A stretch of 5,721 bases of DNA from an uncultured Ignavibacteria bacterium (GCA_937996765.1 CALKUG010000520.1:1-5721); one strand, 5' to 3'; shown: positions 1 to 5,721, counted from the first letter of the stretch. The notes: generated by a model from the sequence alone, not told the origin. Program-made: numbers and translations.

Positions 1-1
1 T

Positions 2-172
2 TTTGCTTATTGGATAGTTGGTTTGCCAATTGGTTATGTTCTTGGATTTTGGGCTAATATGGGAGTTATTGGAGTATGGATAGGATTATCACTCGGACTG
101 ATAACCTCAGCTGTATTACTTAATACTCGATTTACCTTTAAGAGTAAAAATATTATAGCTGTTTATAAATAA
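2..172 (+). CDS. MATE-family multidrug efflux transporter, C-terminal fragment (5' end outside window)
   Basis: Only the last 56 residues and the TAA stop are in the window; the start lies off the left edge. The visible part begins FAYWIVGLPIGYVLGFW and continues with GVIGVWIGLSLGL, then a third hydrophobic stretch ending in LLNTRFTFK and a short polar tail. The pairing of 'YW-x-GLP-x-GY-x-L' with 'G-x-x-GVWIGL' is typical of the last two transmembrane helices of NorM-type MATE transporters, which export cationic drugs and metabolites using a sodium or proton gradient across the inner membrane. The identification rests on this C-terminal pattern alone, so substrate and exact subfamily cannot be given. 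No convincing terminator follows the stop. A short open frame on the opposite strand overlaps its 3' end (see findings). Confidence 0.82.
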   Translation, partial: FAYWIVGLPIGYVLGFWANMGVIGVWIGLSLGLITSAVLLNTRFTFKSKNIIAVYK

Positions 173-270
173 TACTTCCAAAAGTTTCACCGATTGTCAC
201 ATCAATCTCACCTTCATCCTTTAATTCTTCCATACAAACTAATAAGATATTTAACAGATTGATGTATAGC

Positions 271-278
271 TACCTTTG
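271..278 (+). promoter_or_regulatory. Putative Bacteroidota-type -7 promoter element for the PspC/LiaF-like operon
   Basis: TACCTTTG matches the Bacteroidota primary-sigma -7 consensus TAnnTTTG exactly and lies 30 bases before the ATG at 309. This predicts a start of transcription near 284-286 and a short leader of about 25 bases. The partner -33 element (TTG/TTTG) is not convincing: the nearest TTG, at 259-261, is too close, and TTTAAC at 250 is only a weak match. The element is short and could occur by chance. Support comes from its position in the only gap before the operon and from a second match upstream of the gene at 1958. Confidence 0.42.
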
Positions 279-297
279 CATTGAATCATAAAGAAAA

Positions 298-305
298 AAG
301 GTGAT
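298..305 (+). promoter_or_regulatory. Ribosome binding site of the PspC-domain gene
   Basis: AAGGTGAT precedes the ATG at 309 by 3 bases, with the AGG core 7 bases away. GGTGAT can pair with AUCACC near the 3' end of 16S rRNA. It is the best Shine-Dalgarno match among the starts in this window and fixes the start at 309. The other genes have only weak purine-rich stretches, as is common in Bacteroidota. Confidence 0.6.
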
Positions 306-308
306 GAG

Positions 309-878
309 ATGAAAGCACAGATAAAAAGATCAGCAACCGATAAAGTAGTAGCAGGTGTTGCTGCAGGATTAGCAGACTACTTTGATGTGGATCCCGTTTT
401 GATCCGTATTGTATTTGTTGTTCTAGCGTTTATGAACGGTATTGGAGTTCTCGCATACATAGTGTGCATATTCGCAATGCCTAAAGATTACACAAGGCTT
501 AATGTTGCAACAGCAGCCGCTCAATCTCAGAACGAAGAAAATGTTACTTCTGCGGGTGTTGCTGCAATAGCTGTTGAACAACCTAATAAAAAAACAAAGG
601 TAACTACCTATTTTGGTTATCTTCTTATTCTGTTAGGAGCTGTATTCTTTATAGATAATATGTTCCCATTTATGGACTTTGAAGATGTTATGCCTGTTGT
701 TGTTATGCTTATCGGTGCATGGATGGTATATAGCGGCAGATTACAGAATACACTAAAAGTTACAGAGAATGCAAAGAACTCCGAAATAAATAATGATTAT
801 ACTCAAAACACCGAGATGAATTCGGAGAGTGTAACTGATATGCAAAATAATGCAAAATCTGATGAGGCATCAAAATGA
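309..878 (+). CDS. PspC-domain membrane protein with a second LiaI/LiaF-type membrane module
   Basis: The 189-residue protein opens with a PspC domain at about residues 4-60: KRSATDKVVAGVAAGLADY, then FDVDPVLIRIVFVVLA, then a hydrophobic segment ending FAMPKD. In this family the N-terminal motif lies against the membrane and is followed by one or two helices; the founding member takes part in the phage-shock envelope-stress response. Residues 61-97 form an Ala/Asn/Gln-rich linker. Residues 98-143 form a second hydrophobic pair (TYFGYLLILLGAVFFIDN and VMPVVVMLIGAWMVYSGR) resembling the two-helix module of LiaI/LiaF-like proteins (DUF5668-type). The tail from 144 is polar and rich in Asn, Ser and Glu, and looks disordered. 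The start is set by the ribosome binding site at 298-305. The stop overlaps the next ATG by four bases, so the two genes are probably translationally coupled. The family call is firm; a role in envelope stress is inferred from the family. Confidence 0.88.
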   Translation: MKAQIKRSATDKVVAGVAAGLADYFDVDPVLIRIVFVVLAFMNGIGVLAYIVCIFAMPKDYTRLNVATAAAQSQNEENVTSAGVAAIAVEQPNKKTKVTTYFGYLLILLGAVFFIDNMFPFMDFEDVMPVVVMLIGAWMVYSGRLQNTLKVTENAKNSEINNDYTQNTEMNSESVTDMQNNAKSDEASK

Positions 879-1819
879 ATGATATTATTAAAGAACAAAA
901 AGTAAAAACAGGAAGATTCTTTTGGGGAATCTTCCTCTTGGTTCTTGGTTTTCTTTATCTACTTAGTAAGTTTACAGGAGTAAGTACTTGGTTCGCTGAT
1001 TTCCCTAAGTTTTGGCCTTTGGTCATAATTTTTATTGGCGTTGGGATTTTAGCAACAAATAGTATTGTAAAGATGAGTATGTCAGCACTTTCAGGTGCAA
1101 TTTTAGCGGCAGCATTATTTGGTTTAAGCACAAACAACTGGTTCTGCAATGATGGCTTTAATCTTCATTATGACAACGATAAAGAATGGGAAAGTGTTGT
1201 AACCAGCGATACAAATTTCCAATATAGTGACAGTATTAAATATGTAAATATGGATTTTGAATTGGGTGCACTCGGTCTAGTTATAACCGATTCAACTGAT
1301 AAACTCTATGAAGTTTTTGCAGATCAGATTAGTTACACTGCAAGTACGAATTCAATCAACGATTCAACCTACGATGTTTCTGTTGAAATAACCGAAGACA
1401 GAATTCAACTTGATTCAAACACAAACAGAAATATGGCAATTAAATTAAATACAACGCCTATCTACAATATGGATTTTGCCATTGGAGCAGCTTCATTAAA
1501 TCTTGATTTAAGGAAATTTAAAATTAATGACTTTAAACTCGATGGTGGCGCCGCATCAGTGAGTGTTATTCTTGGAGAACCTGCAAATTCAACAGCAAAT
1601 GTTGATATTGAAATGGGTGCTGCCTCGTTTGTTCTTACAGTTCCTAAAAATGTTGGTGTACAAGTAAGATACAACGGAGCCCTTGTTTCATCCAACTTCC
1701 CGGGTTTTGACAAGGTTTCAAATGATAATTATAGAACTCCGGAATTTGATTCGGCTGCTAAAAAAATATTCGTAACTTTTGATGGCGGACTTTCGAGCTT
1801 CGAAATCAAAAGGCAATAA
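875..1819 (+). CDS. LiaF-like membrane protein with repeated beta-strand C-terminal domain
   Basis: The 314-residue protein has two parts. Residues 13-86 are membrane-embedded: FFWGIFLLVLGFLYLLSKF, then FWPLVIIFIGVGILATN, then MSALSGAILAAALFGLST. The first two segments match the DUF5668/LiaF-type helix pair also found in the preceding protein. From about 115 to the end the protein is soluble and beta-rich, with recurring units: MDFELGALGLVI (126), MDFAIGAASLNLDL (199), LDGGAASVSVIL (222), IEMGAASFVLTV (245), and shorter versions at 268 and 303. This pattern fits the LiaF C-terminal or 'toastrack' class of beta-helical domains, known in Gram-positive LiaF as a repressor of the LiaRS envelope-stress system. 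The ATG lies in an ATGA overlap with the PspC-domain gene, so it is the second gene of that operon. No LiaRS-like or sigma-factor gene is visible here, so the partner is unknown. The topology (C-terminal domain inside or outside) cannot be settled from sequence alone. Confidence 0.8.
   Translation: MNDIIKEQKVKTGRFFWGIFLLVLGFLYLLSKFTGVSTWFADFPKFWPLVIIFIGVGILATNSIVKMSMSALSGAILAAALFGLSTNNWFCNDGFNLHYDNDKEWESVVTSDTNFQYSDSIKYVNMDFELGALGLVITDSTDKLYEVFADQISYTASTNSINDSTYDVSVEITEDRIQLDSNTNRNMAIKLNTTPIYNMDFAIGAASLNLDLRKFKINDFKLDGGAASVSVILGEPANSTANVDIEMGAASFVLTVPKNVGVQVRYNGALVSSNFPGFDKVSNDNYRTPEFDSAAKKIFVTFDGGLSSFEIKRQ
910..936 (+). other. Perfect 10-bp inverted repeat in the start region of the LiaF-like gene
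   Basis: AGGAAGATTC (910-919) and GAATCTTCCT (927-936) are perfect reverse complements around a 7-base loop (TTTTGGG). The structure starts 35 bases after the ATG at 875 and lies inside codons for the first membrane helix (GRFFWGIFL). The RNA would form a stable hairpin in the early coding region. No continuous T-run follows, so it is not a standard terminator. A regulatory role is unproven; the repeat could come from codon constraints. Confidence 0.45.
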
Positions 1820-1848
1820 AGCCAAACCCCTTTCCTAACCTCATCTAC

Positions 1849-1887
1849 AAAAGTGCCCTAAATGATTAAATTGTTTGGGGCACTTTT
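1849..1887 (+). terminator. Rho-independent terminator of the PspC/LiaF-like operon
   Basis: AAAAGTGCCC (1849-1858) pairs perfectly with GGGCACTTTT (1878-1887). The 19-base interior can extend the stem through AAA/TTT and G-U pairs to a 5-base loop near 1866-1870. The right arm ends in TTTT and is followed by ATTT. It begins 29 bases after the LiaF-like stop and separates that operon from the gene at 1958. The A-run in the left arm is part of the stem, so it might also work in the reverse direction, but no minus-strand gene needs it. Confidence 0.82.
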
Positions 1888-1904
1888 ATTTGCATTTTTA
1901 GTGA

Positions 1905-1912
1905 TATATTTG
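1905..1912 (+). promoter_or_regulatory. Putative Bacteroidota-type -7 promoter element for the 1958-3476 gene pair
   Basis: TATATTTG is an exact match to TAnnTTTG, 45 bases before the ATG at 1958 and just after the terminator. It predicts a leader of about 35-40 bases. A TTTG at 1874-1877 could serve as the -33 element, but it is 27 bases away, longer than the usual spacing, and lies within the terminator hairpin; a TTTG at 1889-1892 is too close. The location between a terminator and an isolated gene start is the main support. Confidence 0.45.
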
Positions 1913-1957
1913 TAGAATGTGTTTTAGTTATCGTCACTTCCTATAGGATTATCAATT

Positions 1958-2668
1958 ATGTCAGAGCACGAAGTGCTTAAATACGTTTATTCTTTTGAGT
2001 TCCCTGACGGTGAGAGTAAAAGTTTCGAAATTTTACTGAAAGCAGGCGACCTCATACGCATTAGAGAGGATAGGGAATACCCTGAATGGGCAAAGCTTGA
2101 ATCCTTTAGATGTTCTCATTGTCCGCTGCCTGTTGGCTCACAAGAATACTGTCCGGTTGCAACAAGTCTAACGGGTATGCTAACAGAGTTTAAGGATAGA
2201 AAATCATACGATACTGTTATGGTAAGTGTAGAAAGCCCCAACAGAATCTATAAAAAAAATGCATCTCTACAGTCGGGTGTTTCAGCAATGCTTGGCATTT
2301 ATATGGTATCATCCGGTTGTCCGGTTATGGGTAAATTGAAGCCAATGCTTCGATTCCATCTTCCGTTTGCTTCGCTCGAAGAAACGCAAACCAGGGTGAT
2401 GGCACTATACGCCTTAGGTCAATTCCTTGTTGCAAAACAAAATGGCAAATATGACTGGGATATGAAAGGGTTGGCGAAAATTTATGAAGATGTACGCTTA
2501 CTCAATAAAAATGTTTCACAAAAAATAGCTAACCGCGAAAACTACGATACCAACATAAATTCCTTAGTAATCTTAGATAATTTCGCTGATTATGTAACAT
2601 TTACTATAGATGAAAAGCTTCTTAATGAACTCGAATTGCTATTAAAGGAGTTTATGATAGAGGACTGA
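1958..2668 (+). CDS. Conserved-looking protein of unknown function with CxxC-type cysteine motif
   Basis: I do not assign a function to this 236-residue protein. It has no signal peptide or membrane helix and should be cytoplasmic. The N-terminal 50 residues look like a beta-sheet region (YVYSFEFPDG, KSFEILLKAGD). Then comes a cysteine cluster, FRCSHCPLPVGSQEYCPVA, with C52, C55 and C65, and later SGCP with C121 and FHLPFAS with H134, followed by EETQTR. These have the look of conserved family motifs and could bind a metal or iron-sulfur cluster. The C-terminal third (about 140-236) is helical. I have a faint memory of similar 'FRCSHCPL...SGCP...HLPFA' proteins annotated as a DUF in diverse Proteobacteria and Bacteroidota, but cannot name it with certainty. 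The ATG follows a weak AGGA 9 bases upstream. The transporter gene starts 31 bases downstream, with no terminator between, so they are probably cotranscribed. Confidence 0.8.
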   Translation: MSEHEVLKYVYSFEFPDGESKSFEILLKAGDLIRIREDREYPEWAKLESFRCSHCPLPVGSQEYCPVATSLTGMLTEFKDRKSYDTVMVSVESPNRIYKKNASLQSGVSAMLGIYMVSSGCPVMGKLKPMLRFHLPFASLEETQTRVMALYALGQFLVAKQNGKYDWDMKGLAKIYEDVRLLNKNVSQKIANRENYDTNINSLVILDNFADYVTFTIDEKLLNELELLLKEFMIED

Positions 2669-2699
2669 GTTCTCAATAAATTAAATTAAGAAGTTTCTA

Positions 2700-3476
2700 A
2701 TGAAAGATAAAGCCTCTGTACTATTTCTCATTTTGGGTGGATTTTTTATCACTAATGCTATCATGGCCGAGTTTGTTGGGGTTAAGATTTTTTCCCTCGA
2801 GCAATCGCTTGGATTACAACCTATCAATTTATCCCTTTTTGGAATTCAGAATCTCTCATTCAATTTAACTGCCGGTACATTAATGTGGCCATTGGTATTT
2901 ATTATGACCGACATAATAAACGAATATTTCGGTAAACGGGGGGTTCGTTTCTTATCCTTTTTTGCAGTTATTATGATTGGGTATGCTTATGTAATGGTGG
3001 CCGCTGCTATGTCGCTAGTGCCTGCGGACTTTTGGATTATGAGGGAAACTGCAACCGGTATGATAAACATGGATGTTGCATATAATGCCATCTTTTCGCA
3101 AGGTTTGTGGATAATTATTGGCTCGATTATAGCATTTTTAGTCGGCCAGTTAATAGATGTATTTGTTTTTCAATTTGTAAAGCGTAAAACCGGCGAGCGT
3201 CATATTTGGTTACGAGCAACGGGCTCTACATTAATCTCACAGTTTATAGATAGTTTTGTTGTTCTTGCTATTGCATTCGGACTCGGGGCAGGGTGGAGCA
3301 TTGAGCTGATTATGGCCATTGCTGTAGTTAACTACATTTACAAGTTTACAATTGCATTAATCCTTACACCATTACTCTATTTGGTGCATAACGTAATAGA
3401 TAGATTTCTGGGTAAAGAGCTTTCGATTAAACTTCAAAGCGAGGCTATGGAAAACTCGAATAACGGAATTTTCTAA
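2700..3476 (+). CDS. yhhQ: Queuosine precursor transporter, YhhQ/VUT family
   Basis: The 258-residue protein is an integral inner-membrane protein with about six hydrophobic segments (near 6-29, 57-74, 84-106, 131-158, 177-196 and 203-230). Family signatures are ITNAIMAEFVGVKIF at 17-31, the acidic motif MTDIINEYFGKRGVR at 69-83, GQLIDVFVF at 149-157 and WLRATGSTLISQFIDS at 170-185. Together they mark the VUT_1/YhhQ family, which imports the 7-deazaguanine precursors preQ0 or preQ1 for making queuosine in the wobble position of tRNAs with GUN anticodons. It is longer than the E. coli protein (about 220 residues) because of an extra loop after the first helix (about 32-56) and another around 106-128, as in many Bacteroidota forms. 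The start has a weak AAGAAG (2688-2693) six bases upstream. The upstream leader is too short for a preQ1 riboswitch. The stop lies 2 bases from the end of the convergent AAA+ gene. Confidence 0.9.
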   Translation: MKDKASVLFLILGGFFITNAIMAEFVGVKIFSLEQSLGLQPINLSLFGIQNLSFNLTAGTLMWPLVFIMTDIINEYFGKRGVRFLSFFAVIMIGYAYVMVAAAMSLVPADFWIMRETATGMINMDVAYNAIFSQGLWIIIGSIIAFLVGQLIDVFVFQFVKRKTGERHIWLRATGSTLISQFIDSFVVLAIAFGLGAGWSIELIMAIAVVNYIYKFTIALILTPLLYLVHNVIDRFLGKELSIKLQSEAMENSNNGIF

Positions 3477-3478
3477 AA

Positions 3479-5721
3479 TTAGCTTAATTCGTTTTTTAGA
3501 TTTTGTATATCTTCGAGCGTAATTTGAATAAGATCTTGGTCACTAATGTCACTTATCGATAAAATGCGCTCTTCTTGGTAACTAATAGCTTTTTGCAGTA
3601 GATTTCTGACCATTCTTGCGTTGCCAAAACCGGAATCTCGCCTACTATAAAGTGTTTCCAACAAACTAAAAAGCAAGGATATACCTTCTTCGGAAATTGA
3701 GTACCCGTAACTCTTCGTCATATTCTGAGCAATGGCGAGTAATTGGTCAGGGGTATAATCATCAAAATGGAATGCATTTGTGAAACGAGAAGTAAGACCA
3801 GGGTTAGAATCCAAAAAGTACTTCATTTCATTAGGGTAGCCGGCTACAATAACAACAAATTTATCCGAAAGGTCTTCCATCCGCTTAAGGAGTGTATCAA
3901 TAGCTTCCTGGCCAAAATCACTGCCTCCACGAACCAATGTATAGGCTTCGTCAATAAACAGGAGTCCGCCAATTGCCGATTTGATTACTGAGTCCGTTTT
4001 GCCTGCTGTTTGCCCTGAATAGCCTGCTACTAATGCTGAGCGGTCAACTTCAACTAAATGTCCTTTTTCGAGAATGCCGAGTTCTTTATAAATTCGAGCT
4101 ATTATTCTTGCAACCGTAGTTTTACCAGTACCGGGATTACCCATAAATACTGCATGGAGATTCTTTTTAATAACTTTTAAGCCACGTTGCTCACGAAGCC
4201 GTGATATTTTCAAACTTGAAATAAGTTTCTCAACATCTCTTTTAACACTGTCCATTCCGGTGAGTGCTCTCAATTCATCAAGTATCGATTCGAGTCGCTC
4301 AAAGTTTGCTTCAATACGAATAGCTGTTTGCTGAATATCGGCTTTTGTGCACGAGTAAACATCCTGTGGAGTAATTTGGTGGACTAATTCTTCACTTCTC
4401 TCACTAAGTGGTAAATCAACAATTCTAACTAACTGTTGTTTGATGAGCTTCTCAGTAAGATTACGAGCTAACCTACCATTACTAAAGGTTTTATCCCTCT
4501 TTCTATAAAGTTCAAGATAGTATTCCTGAAGAACTTTAACCGCCTCGGGAGTTATGATTTTAAAATTATTAACGAGTAAAGTTTCTGTGATTTCAATCAA
4601 TTCATCCGGAGTATAATCTTCGAAGGTGAAGAATTTTGTAAATCTGCTCTTCAACCCCGGATTCACTTCTACAAATTTGTTTATCTCATCTGTATAACCC
4701 GCAATTATACAAACAAATTTACCTCGGTCATCCTCAAGGCGTTTGAGCAAAGTATCTAATGCTTCTTTACCAAAATCTGTGCTATCACCGTCTTTAACAA
4801 GCGAGTAAGCCTCATCTATAAAGAGCATACCGCCAAAAGATGAATTTACTAAATCATTAGTCTTTTCGGCAGTTTTGCCTACAAATGTTGCAACAAGTCC
4901 TTGTCTATCTGTCTCAACCAAATGACCTTTTTGAAGAATGCCAAGTGCAGAGTAAATTTTACCCAGAATGCGTGCAACCGTTGTTTTTCCTGTACCGGGG
5001 TTGCCAAGGAAAACAATATGGTCAGAAAACCGTTTACTAACAGGTTCACCATTTTCGATATAAAAACGGGCTAATTTAACTGTTTCTTCAATATCTTTTT
5101 TAAGTGAGTAGAGTCCGCGCAATGCATTCAACTCACTTAACGATTCTGCAAGAGCTTCTTCGTCAATTTTAACTACATAATCTGTTCTTAATGCAGTTGC
5201 AAAAACTTCACGTATGTCATCTTCTATAAAGGTTGTCATCGATTTCAAATCTCTTTCTTCAAACGAAAGAGAATTATAACGCTTACCAAGTTTGATTTTG
5301 CAAGAAGAAAGTATATTCTTAGTTAATCGTGCATTCCCAAAGGACTTATCTCGCTTACGGTAGAGGGTAATAAATTCCTTTTTCAGAAGAGCTTCAGCCG
5401 CTTCATCAAGTTTATATTCCTCCTCAAGAGCCATGCGCTTAAAGATTTCAACCAACTCATCAGGTGTATAGTCGTCGAAATAAAATTCGTGTGTGAAACG
5501 CGATTTTAAACCCGGATTGGCATCTAAAAAGGCGTTCATTTCTTCTGGGTAACCGGCTACTATAACTGAGAATGCAGAGGATTTTTGCTCCATTCGTTTA
5601 AGTAAGGTATCAATGGCTTCTTGACCAAAATCCTTGCCATCACCACCCGGTTTGAAGAGTGTGTAGGCTTCATCAACAAATAAAACACCATCAGCAGCAG
5701 AATCTATCAGTGCAGATGTTT
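3479..5721 (-). CDS. Tandem CbbX/SpoVK-type AAA+ ATPase, at least three AAA modules (5' end outside window)
   Basis: The frame stays open to the right edge, so 746 C-terminal residues are visible (numbered from the first full codon, 5719-5717). The Met at 5593 is internal (it sits in LLKRMEQ between Walker B and sensor 1), not the start. Module 1 lacks its Walker A but shows VLFVDEAY (12-19), IVAGYP (53-58), NPGLKSRF (68-75, Arg finger) and GNAR (128-131). Module 2 has GNPGTGKT (239-246), a pore-loop-like TFVGKT (278-283), MLFIDEAY (298-305), NPGLKSRF (353-360) and SNGR (413-416). Module 3 has GNPGTGKT (527-534), GYSGQT (566-571), LLFIDEAY (586-593), NPGLTSRF (639-646) and GNAR (699-702). These are the CbbX/SpoVK class, hexameric ATPases that thread a client protein through a central pore. 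CbbX itself reactivates Rubisco and has one module; EccA of type VII secretion is another relative. No client is visible, so the substrate is unknown. All catalytic motifs in modules 2 and 3 look intact. Confidence 0.92.
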   Translation of the reverse strand, partial: TSALIDSAADGVLFVDEAYTLFKPGGDGKDFGQEAIDTLLKRMEQKSSAFSVIVAGYPEEMNAFLDANPGLKSRFTHEFYFDDYTPDELVEIFKRMALEEEYKLDEAAEALLKKEFITLYRKRDKSFGNARLTKNILSSCKIKLGKRYNSLSFEERDLKSMTTFIEDDIREVFATALRTDYVVKIDEEALAESLSELNALRGLYSLKKDIEETVKLARFYIENGEPVSKRFSDHIVFLGNPGTGKTTVARILGKIYSALGILQKGHLVETDRQGLVATFVGKTAEKTNDLVNSSFGGMLFIDEAYSLVKDGDSTDFGKEALDTLLKRLEDDRGKFVCIIAGYTDEINKFVEVNPGLKSRFTKFFTFEDYTPDELIEITETLLVNNFKIITPEAVKVLQEYYLELYRKRDKTFSNGRLARNLTEKLIKQQLVRIVDLPLSERSEELVHQITPQDVYSCTKADIQQTAIRIEANFERLESILDELRALTGMDSVKRDVEKLISSLKISRLREQRGLKVIKKNLHAVFMGNPGTGKTTVARIIARIYKELGILEKGHLVEVDRSALVAGYSGQTAGKTDSVIKSAIGGLLFIDEAYTLVRGGSDFGQEAIDTLLKRMEDLSDKFVVIVAGYPNEMKYFLDSNPGLTSRFTNAFHFDDYTPDQLLAIAQNMTKSYGYSISEEGISLLFSLLETLYSRRDSGFGNARMVRNLLQKAISYQEERILSISDISDQDLIQITLEDIQNLKNELS

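Noticed and set aside
192..207. Hairpin GATTG/CAATC after the MATE gene as a terminator
   Set aside because: The stem is only 5 bp, AT-rich and not followed by a T-run.
301..312. Mini-frame ATG-AGA-TGA overlapping the start of the PspC-domain gene
   Set aside because: A two-codon frame inside a ribosome binding region arises easily by chance, and nothing else supports a leader peptide.
955..1149. Minus-strand open frame of 64 codons
   Set aside because: It lies wholly inside the LiaF-like gene, whose protein is clearly real, and shows no recognisable domain or start signal.
1462..1713. Minus-strand open frame of 83 codons
   Set aside because: It is antisense to the repeated beta domain of the LiaF-like gene; its sequence mirrors the repeats and no family is recognisable.
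2310..2330. Direct repeat TCCGGTTG/TCCGGTTA in the cysteine protein gene
   Set aside because: It is a single 7-base repeat within codons of the SGCPV motif, short enough to be chance.
2669..2699. preQ1 riboswitch before the queuosine-precursor transporter
   Set aside because: The gap is only 31 bases, very AT-rich, and lacks the C-rich/G-rich pairing and A-rich tail of preQ1 aptamers.
3743..3991. Plus-strand open frame of 82 codons
   Set aside because: It is antisense to the third AAA+ module, with no ribosome binding site or recognisable domain.
5591..5593. ATG as the start of the AAA+ protein
   Set aside because: The frame continues upstream with conserved AAA+ sequence including the Walker B motif VLFVDEAY, so this Met is internal and the gene is cut by the window edge.
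3479..5721. Calling the AAA+ protein a Rubisco activase (CbbX)
   Set aside because: The chain has several modules instead of one and no Calvin-cycle gene is in view; only the ATPase class is shared.

Overview
The window is AT-rich bacterial chromosome with tightly packed ordinary genes and no sign of mobile DNA, RNA genes or CRISPR. Two upstream regions carry an exact match to the Bacteroidota-type -7 promoter element TAnnTTTG (positions 271-278 and 1905-1912). The gene content fits the same group: a PspC/LiaF-like envelope pair, a long-form queuosine-precursor transporter and a tandem CbbX-type AAA+ protein. I therefore infer a member of Bacteroidota or a close relative such as Ignavibacteria, Chlorobi or Kapabacteria. 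This is an inference from motifs, not a database placement.

Layout from left to right: (1) the last 56 codons of a MATE-family efflux transporter (2-172, +). (2) A short intergenic stretch with a promoter-like element and a clear ribosome binding site. It leads into a two-gene operon with a 4-base ATGA overlap: a PspC-domain membrane protein (309-878) and a LiaF-like membrane protein with a beta-repeat C-terminal half (875-1819). A strong rho-independent terminator (1849-1887) closes this unit. (3) A second promoter-like element, then a cysteine-containing protein of unknown function (1958-2668) and a YhhQ-type queuosine-precursor transporter (2700-3476), 31 bases apart and probably cotranscribed. 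(4) On the minus strand, converging on the transporter with a 2-base gap, the C-terminal 746 residues of a large protein built from at least three tandem CbbX/SpoVK-type AAA+ modules (3479-5721). Its start lies beyond the right edge.

How the genes relate: the PspC and LiaF-like proteins share a related two-helix membrane module and probably act together at the cytoplasmic membrane in sensing or buffering envelope stress. No PspA, two-component system or sigma factor is visible to say how they are wired. The transporter would import preQ0/preQ1 for queuosine modification of tRNA. Its upstream partner has conserved-looking cysteines and histidines, but its link to queuosine is only positional. 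The AAA+ protein looks like a multi-module remodelling ATPase, and no client such as Rubisco is in view. The least explained items are the triple AAA+ protein and the cysteine-containing protein; I see no clear evidence of a wholly new multi-gene system.
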